Origin: Prorocentrum cordatum
Lineage: Eukaryota; Sar; Dinophyceae; Prorocentrales; Prorocentraceae
Length of the DNA: 64,000 nt
Direction: 5' to 3'
Assembly: GCA_963575745.1 (NCBI GenBank)
Contig: CAUYUJ010019616.1
Span: 650,301 to 714,300 of the forward strand
Position numbers and translations under genes: made by a program
Shown here: in pieces, positions 52,201 to 62,937 of the stretch
Layout: each line of letters starts with the position of its first letter
How positions within the stretch are numbered: the stretch's first letter is position 1
The notes under the pieces: generated by a model
Seen by the model: the letters and a program-made list of their open reading frames with translations, nothing else
Told to the model about the DNA's origin: nothing
The model's database searches: none

Positions 52201-54760
52201 GCACTGCATGTGTTGCAGCTGATTTTCACGCGCGAGCTGGCAAACTCCATGCCGCTGCAAACGTCCCGCCCACCCGCCGGCAACCTGGTTTGCAAAACCC
52301 ACGCGGTGGCGATGATTGCGATGCACTCATGGCGTTGGCTGGCGCATCTCTGCAGCCGCGCCGACCCAAGCGCGCAGCGGCCAGCTAGTTTGTCGCGACC
52401 GACGCGAACGCGGCGGCGCTGACCGCCGGGCGCATCCCAGCGGGCACTTCAGTGCGAGTGGGCGACTTGGGCGGGCGCAACGTCGACGGCGGTAGACGCG
52501 ATTTTGATAGTGGCGCTGCTGGCGACGATGCCGGCAGCGACGACGGCGCTGCCAGCGACGGCACAGGTGTTGATCGCCGACGACGATGACGGCGTTTTCG
52601 CGTCGGCGATGACGGTTCGGGGGAGAGTTCGACATGCACGCGCGGCCGACGCGCGAGAGTGGCCCGCGCGGTATTATTTGACGCGGACCGCGCCCACCCG
52701 GCGCGCGCGCATGGGTGCGCGAATGATTTCGGCATGCTTCGCGAGAGGCCCGTTTCGAACAATTCGATGAACATGTTGAAAAGCCAATGGTTTATTTTTG
52801 AATTTGCAAGAGCGCGAGCGCAAGCTTTTTTCAAAAACACAGATGTTGCGAAGGACGCACGCGCGCGCACTGCGCCCCACCGTTCGCGAAGGGTTCTCAC
52901 GACAGCACGCGCGCAAGGGCGTTCGAGCGACGAGCGATTTCGACATGCGCGCGCGAAGCCCGATTGGTAGCATTTTTACGATAATGTTGAAAAAGTTTGG
53001 TTTTCTGGGCAATTTGCAATGGCGCGCGTTTTTTGTTTGTTATTGTTTTTTGGTTTTCTTCAACGCATATATCTATATATGTATATATATACACACAACG
53101 CGTTCCGAAGCCACGTGTTTGATTTATTGGTTGGGCGCTCGATTTTGAGTCCCGTGCGACGCCGAGGGATTTTGAAGGATTCCAGCATGCGCGGGCGACG
53201 ACGCGCGCGTGCACTTCGTTTCCTGCGTTGCAATGGATTCTTGAAAGCTGTGGAATTTTGATAAACGTGTGCGCACATATCATAGTTTGCAGGGAGTGGC
53301 GGGGGGGGGGCGGATACCGGCTCTGCTGGGATGGTATGAATTCATATTCAGCATGAACGATGATGCAGAACCACAAGTACATTGCCACAGGAAAAGGGGG
53401 CCGTCAATCCCGAGGTGTGGGGTGGGGTGGGGTGGTGGGGGATAGAATCTGTTCCATGCAGTGAAAGGAGATTCTATGTGGTACACTTGATGTGCACCAA
53501 CGAGACGAGCTGACACATTCCACGCTCCTGCGAACATCCCACCCACCCGCCCGCAACTTGGTTTGCAAAACCCATGCGGCGGCGATTTCGATGAGTTCTT
53601 GGCGCTGGCTGGTGCATCTCTGCGGCCACGCCAGCCCGCGCATGCGCGCGCGCAGCGGCCAGCTAGTTTGTCGCGGCCGACGCGAACGCGGTGGCGCTGA
53701 CCGCTGGGCACATCCCAGCGGGCACTTCAGTGCGAATGGGCGATTTGGGCGGGCGCGGTATCATGGCAACGTTGGCAACGGTTGACGCGATGATGATAGT
53801 AGCGATGCTGGTGGCGATTTGGACACCGACGACGGCATGGCCAAAGACGGCGCCGATGCTGATCACGCAGACGACGATATCGGCGCCCCCTGATCGTTGA
53901 CGAAGGTTTTGGAAAGAGTTCTACATGCGCGCGCGGCCGTCGCGCGAGAGTGGCCCGCATGGTATCATTTATAACGGGCGGTGCCCCCCCCCCCCCCGCC
54001 CAGCGCGCGCGCAAATGCGCGCGAATGATTTCGGCATGCGGCGCGAGAGGCCCGCTTGGCACAATTCCATGGCAATGTAAAACAAAAGGAAGCTATGGTT
54101 TACATATGAATTCGCAAGAACGCGAGCTCAAACTGATTTGAAAACTGATGTTGCGAAACCATGCGTGGTATATGGTGTCGGGACGTTCGGTCTTGACATC
54201 CTTGCGACACCCAGCGTTTTTGACGGATTCTGGCATGCGCGCGCGCGACGACGCGCGCGCTTGCACTTCGCCACACCTGTTGCCACAATTGTTCGGGACA
54301 GCGCGCGCGCAAGGGCGTTCAAACGATTTCGACACACGCGCGCGAGCGAAACCCGCTTGGTATCATTTTATGGAAATGTTTAAGCCTGTGGTTCTGTTCA
54401 AAATTCGCAAGAGCGCGCGCGCAACCTGTGTTTCGAAAGCCCGCGTTGCGAAACTTGTTTGTTTATGTGCTGGTTGGGCATTAGATTTTGAATCCCTTGC
54501 GCAATCTGAGGGTTTTGAATGATTTCGGCGTGCGCGCGCGACGGCGCGCGCGTGTGCACTCCGTCTCGTATTTTGCAAGGGATTTTGTCAACTGCTGTTT
54601 TGTGGCAAACGAGTGCGCGCGCATAGTGTTGTTTGCTGGGGATTGCGGGGGTGGGTTCGATACAAGCTGGGTTGTTATGTTACGAATTCATATTTAGGAA
54701 GGGCAACGGCGGCGAATCGCATGTAAACTGCCATACGACAAAGAGTGTGAACCGTCAAAT
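49205..54760 (+). repeat. Large satellite: 1.0-1.4 kb units with GCGCGCGC boxes
   Basis: A CCCACCCACCCGCAACTTGG-type word followed by GGCGTTGGCTGGTGCATC occurs at 49901, 50884, 52262 and 53535 (a precursor word is at 48581). Each unit also has one or more boxes of ATGCGCGCGCGACGACGCGC (about 49330, 49610, 50574, 51570, 51886, 53186, 54233, 54528), a GACGCGCGAGAGTGGCCCGC box and a GGGCGATRCCGGYTGGGCTG box. Units vary in length by internal gain or loss. No frame is conserved between units, so it is non-coding satellite. Confidence 0.85.
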
Positions 54761-55110
54761 CCGGGGTGGGGAAAGGTCTTAGAGCCTAAGTTTTTATTTG
54801 AAGGAAAAATGACCGATGCGACGGCGACGGCGGCGGCGTGCGGCGACGGCGACGGCGCCGACGGCGTCGACGGGCGGCACCGCCCGCAAAAACTGCAACT
54901 CGCCCCGAGCGGCGGCGACGGCGGCAACGGGCGGCACGGCGACGAAAAGCCAGCATTGTTCCCCAGATGCTTGAAACACGCTCAGTGCAAGCACCGTTTG
55001 GGAAATATGCTCGGTGGCGGGAGTTTTCTGGCCAGACCGAGATCTTTGCATTATAAGATGTGGTCGGACGCACGCCTCCAATGATGACACACGGTATTAG
55101 AAGGTCCTTA
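54761..55110. other. Spacer with GGCGAC-rich stretch
   Basis: A CGGCGACGGCG-rich tract (54815-54945) is followed by CATTGTTCCCCAG and CTCAGTGCAAGCACCG. The last word also occurs near 38129, and a related one lies inverted near 61160. An ATG frame (54809-55081) is open but low complexity. Confidence 0.45.
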
Positions 55111-55203
55111 TGCGTCCAATCTTATACTCGAAGGGCGAGGGAGGAAGGGGACCGAGGGGGTGCTTCCCTGACGTCGCCGTCACTCCCTTGCCTCCCTGCC
55201 GAG

Positions 55204-55263
55204 GTGAGCCTGCGCTCCGCGGCCGACCGCGCCCTGCGCGACCTGTGGCAGACGGAGTCGGCC
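55204..55263 (+). CDS. Predicted 60-bp exon: coiled coil
   Basis: Acceptor CCTCCCTGCCGAG precedes 20 codons VSLRSAADRALRDLWQTESA, then the donor GTGCCT. Phase 0 at both ends, matching the exon before (46930) and after (58584). Microexon size is unusual, but its resemblance to the 46930 exon supports it. Confidence 0.5.
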
Positions 55264-55319
55264 GTGCCTGCGACGCGTGCTGATTCCCTTGGCTTGGTTT
55301 ATGGGCCCGGCCCGTTCGG

Positions 55320-55415
55320 ACTAGCTCTGTCGATCTCTTTCTCCCTTTTTCGTTCTCTCTCTCTCTTTCTCGTTCTCTCTCTCTCTCTCTTTTTCTGTCT
55401 CTCTCTCTCTCTCTC

Positions 55416-55456
<41 letters not shown>

Positions 55457-55530
55457 ATATGTATCACAATTCGCCCTCTCTCTCTGTCTCGCTTTCCTCG
55501 TCTCCCTCCTCTCTCGATCTCTCTGTCGGT
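55320..55530. repeat. CT microsatellite
   Basis: CTCTCTCTTTCTC units start about 60 bp after the exon at 55204. Confidence 0.9.
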
Positions 55531-55974
55531 CTCTTCCGTTCCCCCCCAGCAGCCTCGTGGAGGTTTGCAGCTATGAAAATTTGGGTGGGTGGGTGGTTCG
55601 CGGCGGGGAGGATGAGTAATCCGCAGTGGGACTGCTCGGCTCGGCTGTGTAGGGGCCCGAGACTGCCTGTCGCATTACTGTGGTTGGTGCCATGGCTTCA
55701 ATTTCGCACTCGCGGACGTTCTCCACGACCCGTTCGAACGCGTCCCCAGCAGAAAGTTTGGATTGCGAGCCTCGGAGCCCTCGCACTTGAAGTATATCGT
55801 CACACAGTTCCATTTCCACCGAGTGTTACACTGCGACCTTAGTCGCCGTGGCCCAGAGTTTCGATTTTCCGACCCCTCCGAAGCCCTCACGATCGGCGCG
55901 GGGGCCCTCCATGCAGCCGAGTTGCATTTCAAGCGATAGAGTCACCTGCATTCCGACGCTGAGCCTCTCCCCCC

Positions 55975-56175
55975 CCCCGCCTCTGTCTCTCTCTCTCTCT
56001 CTCTCACTTTCTCTCTCTCTTTCTCTCTGTCTCTCTCTCTCTCTCTCTTTCTCTATCTCTCTCTCTCTATCTTTCTCTTGCACACATTTTGTCTCTCAGG
56101 CGCGCTCGCAATGACTATGTCTGTCTGTTCGTGGCTGTCTCTCTGTCTGTCTGCCTGCCTGCCTGTCTGCCTGCC

Positions 56176-56212
<37 letters not shown>

Positions 56213-56435
56213 GCCTGTCCCTCTCTCTCTACCTCTCTCTCTCTCTCTCCCTATCTGTCTTTCTCCACTCTCTCTCTTTCTCTTTATATATATGTATATA
56301 TGTATAGATGTGCTCTTCCCTCCTCTGTCCCTCTCTCTCTGTGTATGTACATTGGCATGAACATATCTATATATATATATATATATATCTATATATATAT
56401 ATATATGTGTGCACTCTCGCTCACTTTGTCGTTCG

Positions 56436-56468
<33 letters not shown>

Positions 56469-56475
56469 ATGGTGG
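55975..56475. repeat. CT, CTGT and TA microsatellites
   Basis: (CT)n at 55985-56080, (CTGT)n and CTGCCTGC at 56140-56220, (CT)n, and (TA)n at 56365-56410. Leu/Ser/Cys frames are artefacts. Confidence 0.92.
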
Positions 56476-56844
56476 AGAGGACAGAGGTGGACTTGCAGGC
56501 AGCAGCGAGGGGCGAGACTGTCCGGTCCACGGCCAACACGTACCACGCTGCGTGTCTATCTGCTGGGCTGGCTGCCCCTTCTGGTTTCCGCCGAACGCGA
56601 AGGATGTCAGGAGGATGATTGTGGATTGCATGCAAAGGTTTTTCAAATTGCGGCTGCCGGAAACATCTTCGACTTGACTCTGGAGCGGCTGTCGACCTGT
56701 CCCCCCGCTGCAGTCAATTGCTTCCCCCTACCATCCTGTGGTGTTGGGTCCTCGCTTTGAATCAGAAGCGCCCCGCGTCTTCTCCTCTGCTCTTCTCCTC
56801 CCCCTCCTCCCTCCTCCCATCCCTGCCTCTGCCCCCCGCATGTC

Positions 56845-57330
56845 AACCATTTCGGCACACCCCTCGCACGTTCGGTGGCCCCATGGGGATCTCCACCGAA
56901 GGCCCGAATGGCACCGCCCGCTTAGCGGCCACGCCCCATTTTGGCACACCCCTCGCACGTTCCGTGGCCCCATGGGATCTCCACCGGAGGCCCGAATGTA
57001 ACCGCCCGCATGGCGCCACCGCCCAAATTTTGGCACACACACACACACACACACGCTTTGTGGCCCCATGGGGAGCTCTATCGGAGGCCCAAGTGGCAGC
57101 GCCCGGCACGCACACACACACACACACACACACGCACACACCACACGCTTCGGGATCCCACAGGAAACTCCACCGAAGGCCCCGGCGGCAGCGTCCGCAT
57201 GGCGCCGCCGCTTCAATTTCGGCACACCCCTCACGTCTGCCACAGTCCCGTAGGGAGCTGCACCGGAGACCCAAATGGCAACGCCCGCCATGTGGCGCCT
57301 CGCCCGTTGCGGTCACCCCTCACACGCTTA
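56845..57330 (+). repeat. Minisatellite, about 90-95 bp x 5, with CA insertions
   Basis: Units have TTTYGGCACACCCCTCGCAC, GGCCCCATGGGGATCTCCAC and CGAAGGCCCG. In units 3 and 4 the CACACCCC word has expanded to (CA)n (57035-57055 and 57110-57140). It is the reverse complement of the array at 48285-48545. Confidence 0.88.
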
Positions 57331-58560
57331 GTAGCTACATCGGGTGTTCGCCCCTTGTTTCCACTTGCCCTGCGGCAGTCACACTTGCATATGGTTGGGT
57401 CCTTCGCCCGGATTTGTTTTGTGTGACTACGGCGCCCCTTGGCCTTCTGTTTCCGCGCGCTGACCCCAACCCAATGTTTCATGTTTTGACGCCTCGCATA
57501 TCGCCATCAGCCCATCCAGAGATGATGCCCATGAGAGCTCTCCCGCAGAGGGGCGCAGGTAAGTATGCATACATCGAAGCAGGGATACCAACAATGGTGC
57601 ATTTGGAGGCTTCGGGTAGCTTCTTCGAGCCATCTTGGGGCCAATTGGGTTCTCTTGGCCCGCCCAAATGGCCGGAGCACTCGGCTTCGAGAAAGAACAG
57701 CCTGCCCCCCAACAAAACACTTGACTAGTTGCGGTCGGGGGTACGGCTCACCTCGCCCTCAGCTTTGCTCGGCGGCGCGCCCAGGGGGGAACGCAGAGGC
57801 TGCGGGCCTTCTTAGGGGGCTCAGAAAGCCTCCGGACGTCTGAGCAGTGTTCCAGGCCCTCTGCCCAGCCGGAGAGGGCTTCTCAGCAGGCCAGAGGGCT
57901 TCTGAGAAGCCCAGCCGCCGTCTGATCGGCCGCACGTAAGAGTGACCGTTCGTTGGAGTGACTTGTGGTGCGGGTGTACTGGGGTCGCAGGATAGCTGCA
58001 TGCGATGCGATAGCAGCGCCTTGCGCGCTCGGGTTTGGCCTCCCTGCGGCCCCCGAAAGCCACACACCAAAGGCCACTCTTGCCTAGGATCACTGGCGTC
58101 GTGGGCGGTTGGCGCCTCTGCAGGGGATGTGCTGCTCTTGGGTCGCTGCTTAGGCATGGTCAGTACAGCGCTGCACCGTGCAGCATCGGCCTTCACCCCC
58201 TCGATTTGGGTGGCGGATCTGCTCCACGACCGCTTTCCCGCTTGGCTCGTGATGCGAACGACACGGGCGTGTCACACGCTGGGCCTCCGGCGGCCGCTGG
58301 GGACGGCCTGGGCACCCCCAGGACCATGAAACGCCCTCGCCGAGGCGCGGCCGCGGAAGAGAGCGCCCAGAAGGGCCGGAGCAGCTCCTCGTCGGACTCT
58401 CGTCGGACTCTCGTCGGGCCGACGAGCCGCGAGAAGGCCTCGTCGGACTCTCGTCGGAAGCCTGGAGGACCCCCCCCCCTCTCTCGCGGCCCAGCCCTCG
58501 GCGTGCCGCCCCGGTGCGGGCCGAGGCCGGGGCCCGGGGCCTCGCGGGGCCCCCCGGCTC
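57331..58560. other. Intron-like stretch
   Basis: GACTCTCGTCGGACTCTCGTC, a short triplet of GACTCTCGTCG units, lies at 58395-58460. Nothing coding is supported before the acceptor at 58583. Confidence 0.5.
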
Positions 58561-58583
58561 GGCCGCCCCCCCGCGTGGCGCAG

Positions 58584-58678
58584 GAGCACCGCGGCTCCGC
58601 CGCCCTGGTCTTCGTGCTCGCGCGGCTGTGCGGCTCGCCCCGGCTCGCGTTCATGGTGCTGGACAGCAACCGCAGCGG
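58584..58678 (+). CDS. Predicted exon: first EF-hand helix and loop start
   Basis: Acceptor GCGTGGCGCAG (phase 0, as for the donor at 55264) precedes EHRGSAALVFVLARLCGSPR then LAFMVLDSNRSG. If the exon ends at 58678, before a GA donor (GACCGC), the two leftover bases join the first base of the 62938 exon. The result is DSNRSGKLAMIE, a complete 12-residue EF-hand loop with Asp1, Asn3, Ser5, Gly6, Leu8 and Glu12. A GC donor at 58691 would also keep the frame but would break the loop. This is the strongest functional hint for the large plus-strand gene: calcium binding near its C-terminal part. Confidence 0.66.
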
Positions 58679-58844
58679 GACCGCCGAGGGGCCTCGGGCG
58701 CGCCAGGCTCCGGGAAGCCCCGGCCTCCGAGGAGGAATCGGGCAGCGATGCCGCGGCCCGTCCCTCGATGTCGCCTCTGTCAGTGGGCCTCCCGGGAGGC
58801 CCTGGTCGCCACGGCTGGATGCGCCTCGAAGTTCGGGTCGGGTG

Positions 58845-58985
58845 AAAAGGTCACGGCGGGAGGCTTCTGGCCGTTTTCGGCCTCTGGGGGCCCTCGCCGG
58901 GCCCCGGCCGAGAAACGACCCTGGACGAGAAATTGGCCCTGGAGGAAGGGTCGGGCCTTCGGACACCCCGCATTGAAACAACACA
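58845..58985 (+). repeat. DR-1 copy
   Basis: AAAAGGTCACGGCGGGAGGC, TTTTCGGCCTCTGGGGGCC, GCCGGGCCCCGGCCGAGAAA and GGTCGGGCCTTCGGACACC are clear. Confidence 0.83.
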
Positions 58986-60215
58986 TTGGGTGGACATGTA
59001 TCACATGTGCTGATCCCTTCCAGGCCCACCCAGGTCACAGGCTCGGTGCATATGCCTCTTTGGCTTAGCCAGGAGGGCGTATGCACGGGTCCTGGGCTCA
59101 GGGTGGCAACGATCGGCGCATGTGCATTAGTTATTATTCTTCTAGGTATGGGGCTACCGCGGCTCAAGACGCCCCCCGAAGAGGGGGAAGTTGAGCTTTG
59201 GCACCTCGGGGATGGGCGTCCGCGCGCTGCGTGCTCCCTGCGGCGACAGCTTCCGACCCTGAACATCTCGTCGCCAGCCAGGGCTCTGGGTGTGGACCCG
59301 GCCGCCAGCGGGCCGCCTAGGGGAGGACCGGGGCGCCTTCGAGATCCTTGTGGATGTCCGCCGTGGAGAATGTTGACAAGGCGACGTCTCCTGAGTTGTA
59401 GTAATTACGTGCTTTACTGGTGCTGGTGTCACTCGTCTTCTTGTGCCTCGTCTTACAGGTTATGATTGTTCGATCGCACCACTTATCTCGCTGGCCCAAA
59501 CTATTCTGTCGCTGGCACTTGCATGTGTGCTCGCGGGGACTGAGAAGGTGTTGGGTGGCGGGCATTTCTTTGAGATCTCGAGTGGGCCTCGCTTTGGGGA
59601 GAAACAGTGTCAGGGCAACTACTTGCAAGGCAACACTCGACGGAGCACGCCCCGACCGAATCTCCGTCAGCGCGTCCCGCCAGTGCCTGCTTTGTGGGTC
59701 AGAGGCGTGCTGGATGCCTCTAGGGTTCTCTTGGAAGATCACCCGGAGGTATCTTGGAGGCTGGCTCAAGAGGTTTGCGCCATTCCGACGACCCTCAGAA
59801 GAGGATATGTGCAGCTTCCGACTATGCAAGTGCTGTTTGCCATTTCCCAGCGTGCTGCACGCGTGTAGTTGTTGCTGATCTGTGCCCTTCTTCCTCCACG
59901 ACAGTTGCGGGACTTCTTGGGGGTCTCTTGAAGGCCGCCGTGGCGGCCTCGTGTAGCATCTTAGGGTTCCTGGTTTCTTTTTACAGCCATCCGGCGGCCT
60001 CCGGCGGCCTCCGAGTTGAGCATCTTGAGGCCAAGTTGTAGGGGAGGGATCCCAAGGGACCCTGCGAGTTCCAACCTCTTTGGCCTTGGGCATCTCTTGG
60101 GGCCCTCTTGTGGCATTTTGGCCGCCTCTTAGGTCTACCTGGGGCTCTTTTGGGCCGTCCCTAGGCCCCTTTACGGATTGTGGGGCGTAACAGATCTTGG
60201 GAAATTCAAGCATAG
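58986..60215. other. Intron-like stretch without a recognised gene
   Basis: Frames on both strands (plus 59443-59868; minus 59317-60213) overlap, lack domains and use neutral codons, so neither is called. CTTGGGGGTC-type words appear from 59915. Confidence 0.5.
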
Positions 60216-60219
60216 TTGT

Positions 60220-61020
60220 TCCTTGGGGCCCTTTTGATAATTGTCATGGGGCCCTCTTGAGGCGTCTAAGGCCTCTTGGACGGTCTGGAGGCCATTTTGG
60301 GTGTTCTTGAGTCCGTTCGGGTCGGCGCCTCTCTTGAGCCGTCTTGGAGGCATTTGGGTCATCTTGGAGGCGATGGAGGCTGGATTTCGAGGCTCTGAGT
60401 GCCCCGAGGGTGCGTTGAGGACATGGTGGGTGGACCCCCACAAAAAAAGGTTTGAGGCCCTGGAGGCGGGGGAAATGGGCAGTAGGGGCAGCCACACGTC
60501 TCACACGCTGTTTTACCCCCGGCAAGCGGGGGTCGGCGGATTGGAGACCTCTCTGGGGAGCTCTTGGGTCCCTGCTGGCGGTCTCGGAGGCCCTCGTGGG
60601 GGCCTCTTGGGCAGTCTTGGGGGTTCTTCGGTCGTCTTGGGGCCCCCTTGGGCCGTCTTGATCCCGTGGGAGCCTCTGGGATCTTGGAGCAATCTCGAGG
60701 GAGATTCTTGGATCTGGGGTCTTGGGTGCCTTCAGGCGGTCTCGGAGGCCATCGTGGGGGCCTCTTGGGCCGTCTTGGGTGGTTATTTGGCCGTCTTGGG
60801 GCCCTCTTGGGCCGTCTTGAGCATCCTGTGAGAGATGCTGGGATCTTGGAGCAATCTCGGGGGCATATTGGGCCAGTTTTGGTTGTCGGAAGCATGGAAA
60901 CCGAGAACGGTAGTTTTTCGTTTAGAACATGTGTAAAGTTAGTGATTGGTAGATCCTGGGGCCCTCCTCGGGGCCATCTTGGGCCGTCTTGGGGGTTGAA
61001 GCCATCTTGGGCCGTCTTAG
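60220..61020 (+). repeat. Degenerate CTTGGGGCCGT repeat block 3
   Basis: It has the same unit type as 35470 and 37655. GGTTGTCGGAAGCATGGAAA near 60880 parallels the A-rich endings of the other blocks. Within it, GGAGCAATCTCGRGGG and GTCTCGGAGGCC segments (60585-60840) are themselves duplicated with a period of about 155 bp. Confidence 0.8.
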
Positions 61021-61184
61021 GGCGTCATGGCCCATCTCGAAACCTCTATTACAACTTTGGAGTTCCATGCTCGCGCTCCTGGGGCTGTATAGTGGGACCT
61101 GAAACCCACCTCTGAGTTCCGGCATCTCTGATCCGACTTGCATTGTTCCCCAGTCAGTACTTGCACTGAAGGGGCCCTAGCGGA

Positions 61185-61335
61185 AGTTGAAAGATTTGGC
61201 GAAAGTTCCCCGCCGATTTTGGTGGCAGGCTGGGTTCCCGGGTTTCCGGTTCCGGGTTCCCCGGTTCCCGGATTCCCGTTTCTTGGCCGATTTCGGAGGA
61301 CGGCGAGGTTCCCGGGGTCCCGGGGTTCTTGGTCG
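61185..61335 (+). repeat. DR-6 copy 2
   Basis: AAGATTTGGCGAAAGTTCCC, GCCGATTTTGGTGGCAGG, then GGGTTCCCGGG words; reverse complement of 37010-37190. Confidence 0.85.
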
Positions 61336-61337
61336 AT

Positions 61338-61600
61338 TTTCTTATTGATCGGTTGCACCTTCGATCTCATTACCGACTTCACGATCGATCTCGCAATCGA
61401 TCTCATTATCAATCTCACAAGCGAGCTCACTAGAGATCGCACGAGCGATCTCGCGATCGATCTCACTATCGATCTCATTGAGTCGATTTCATTCTCGGTC
61501 TCACGATCGACCTTACAATCGCCCTCACTATCGATTCCACTATCGATTGCTTTCTCGATCTCACAATCGATCTCAAGATTTATAAGATCAACTTTCAAAT
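61338..61600. repeat. 12-bp CGATCTCACAAT-type minisatellite
   Basis: About twenty degenerate 12-bp units (CGATCTCGCAAT, CGATCTCATTAT, CGATCTCACTAT). A 12-bp period keeps all frames periodic. The DNA around it (to 61680) is unusually A/T-rich. Confidence 0.9.
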
Positions 61601-62795
61601 CATCCACTGATTGGGTATTCTCAGGTGTAATGTATTTTTCCTCGGGGGTATTCCTTGATTTGCATATTATGTTTATCCACCCTTGGTCGCACCACCGAAA
61701 GAAGCATGGTGCGAGCAGCGTCTTTGGCCCCCCATCCCAAAAACGGCAATACGTCAGAAACTGCCTGCGGCTGAGCGATCCAAAACGTGGTATGCACACC
61801 TTGCGTCGATGCTTTTCGAGTCGAGTCGTTACCTTTACGTTGATGCCAACTCCTATCCCGCTGCTACGGCAGGCATACAATAGCGCTACGTAAGCAGGGA
61901 CCGCGAGAAGGGGGGCACGACTTGCAAAGTGCGGAACCCTTGGCCCGAGACCGCCCACTTGGCGTCCATTTGCGAGAGCGGCCTTGACTGTGTCTGCAAC
62001 GCTATCTCACAATTACACCAAGTGAGCTCTGATAGGTAACCATCGACTTCTACGAACGTCTATGTCGTCAGGGAGAGTCCCTGGTTTTTGGGACAGTGGT
62101 ATTGTGCCACAACGTGTCCACGTTTGTCGATGACGGCAGAGAAATGCGTTATACTGTGCGAGTCTCTGACACCTACCGGTCAAACAAGCAACGCACATGT
62201 CTTAGCGAAGGGGCCGCGCACACGCTCGCTCACAACGCGCCAGAAATTGCAATCAATCCGATTGCAATCAAACGCGGCAGCGCGACCCGATGAGGCACAG
62301 CTGCGCGAAAGACTTGCCGATTGCAGGCACGCGCGGGGGATTTCCTCATGGAGGGGTGGGAGGTGCCTTGGCCGTCTTCTGACGAACGAAGAACACACGC
62401 CCACACTCCATAGGGAGGACGGAGAGGGCCATGGGTGAGTGGTGTCGGATGGGAGTCCCCGCTTGAACGGGAGTCTCCCCTCGGTCCGGCAATCCGCACC
62501 CATACCCATAATTAGCCAGTCCTCCTCCCTCCGACCCCTCTATGTGAATGGGTGTGTGTTGTTCGCTCGGAATGGTCAATTCGCGATGCCGTTACCTGGC
62601 TCGCCCGAGCGCGCGTGTGGATTGCCTCTGCCGCGCTGTGACGTGAAAGGGTGTGGTGTTCGTCCGCCATCGCCGGTCATCTAAAACCGTCTGGCCTACG
62701 GGCCGCAGCCGCTGACCCAGACCGACCTGGTTGGCCACTCCCGGCCTTCGCGCTGTCCGAGCGGCGGGCGCGAGCAAGGCCGCGACGCCGTGTAG
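61601..62795. other. Gene-free stretch
   Basis: No exon, RNA gene or repeat family is recognised apart from scattered short words. Confidence 0.5.
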
Positions 62796-62799
62796 AGGG

Positions 62800-62872
62800 G
62801 AGGGGGAGGAGGAGGAGGAGGAGGAGGAGGAGGAGGAGGAGGAGGAGGAGGAGGAGGAGGAAGGAGGCGAAG
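62800..62872. repeat. GGA microsatellite before an exon
   Basis: (GGA)n followed by GAGGGGGGCGAGGACGAGGG lies about 65 bp upstream of the acceptor at 62937, as seen before the exon at 22462. Confidence 0.9.
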
Positions 62873-62937
62873 GAGGAAGGAGGAATGAGGAGGAGGGGGG
62901 CGAGGACGAGGGCGAGGAGGGAGGGGTTGGGTCCCAG

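Noticed and set aside
59755-59775. GGCTGGCTCAAGAGG as a second spliced-leader relic
   Set aside because: Only about ten bases match the SL 3' end and the upstream bases do not; too short to separate from chance.
59317-60213. 298-codon minus-strand frame and a 141-codon plus-strand frame within it
   Set aside because: They overlap each other, have no domain or GC3 bias, and extend into a degenerate repeat.
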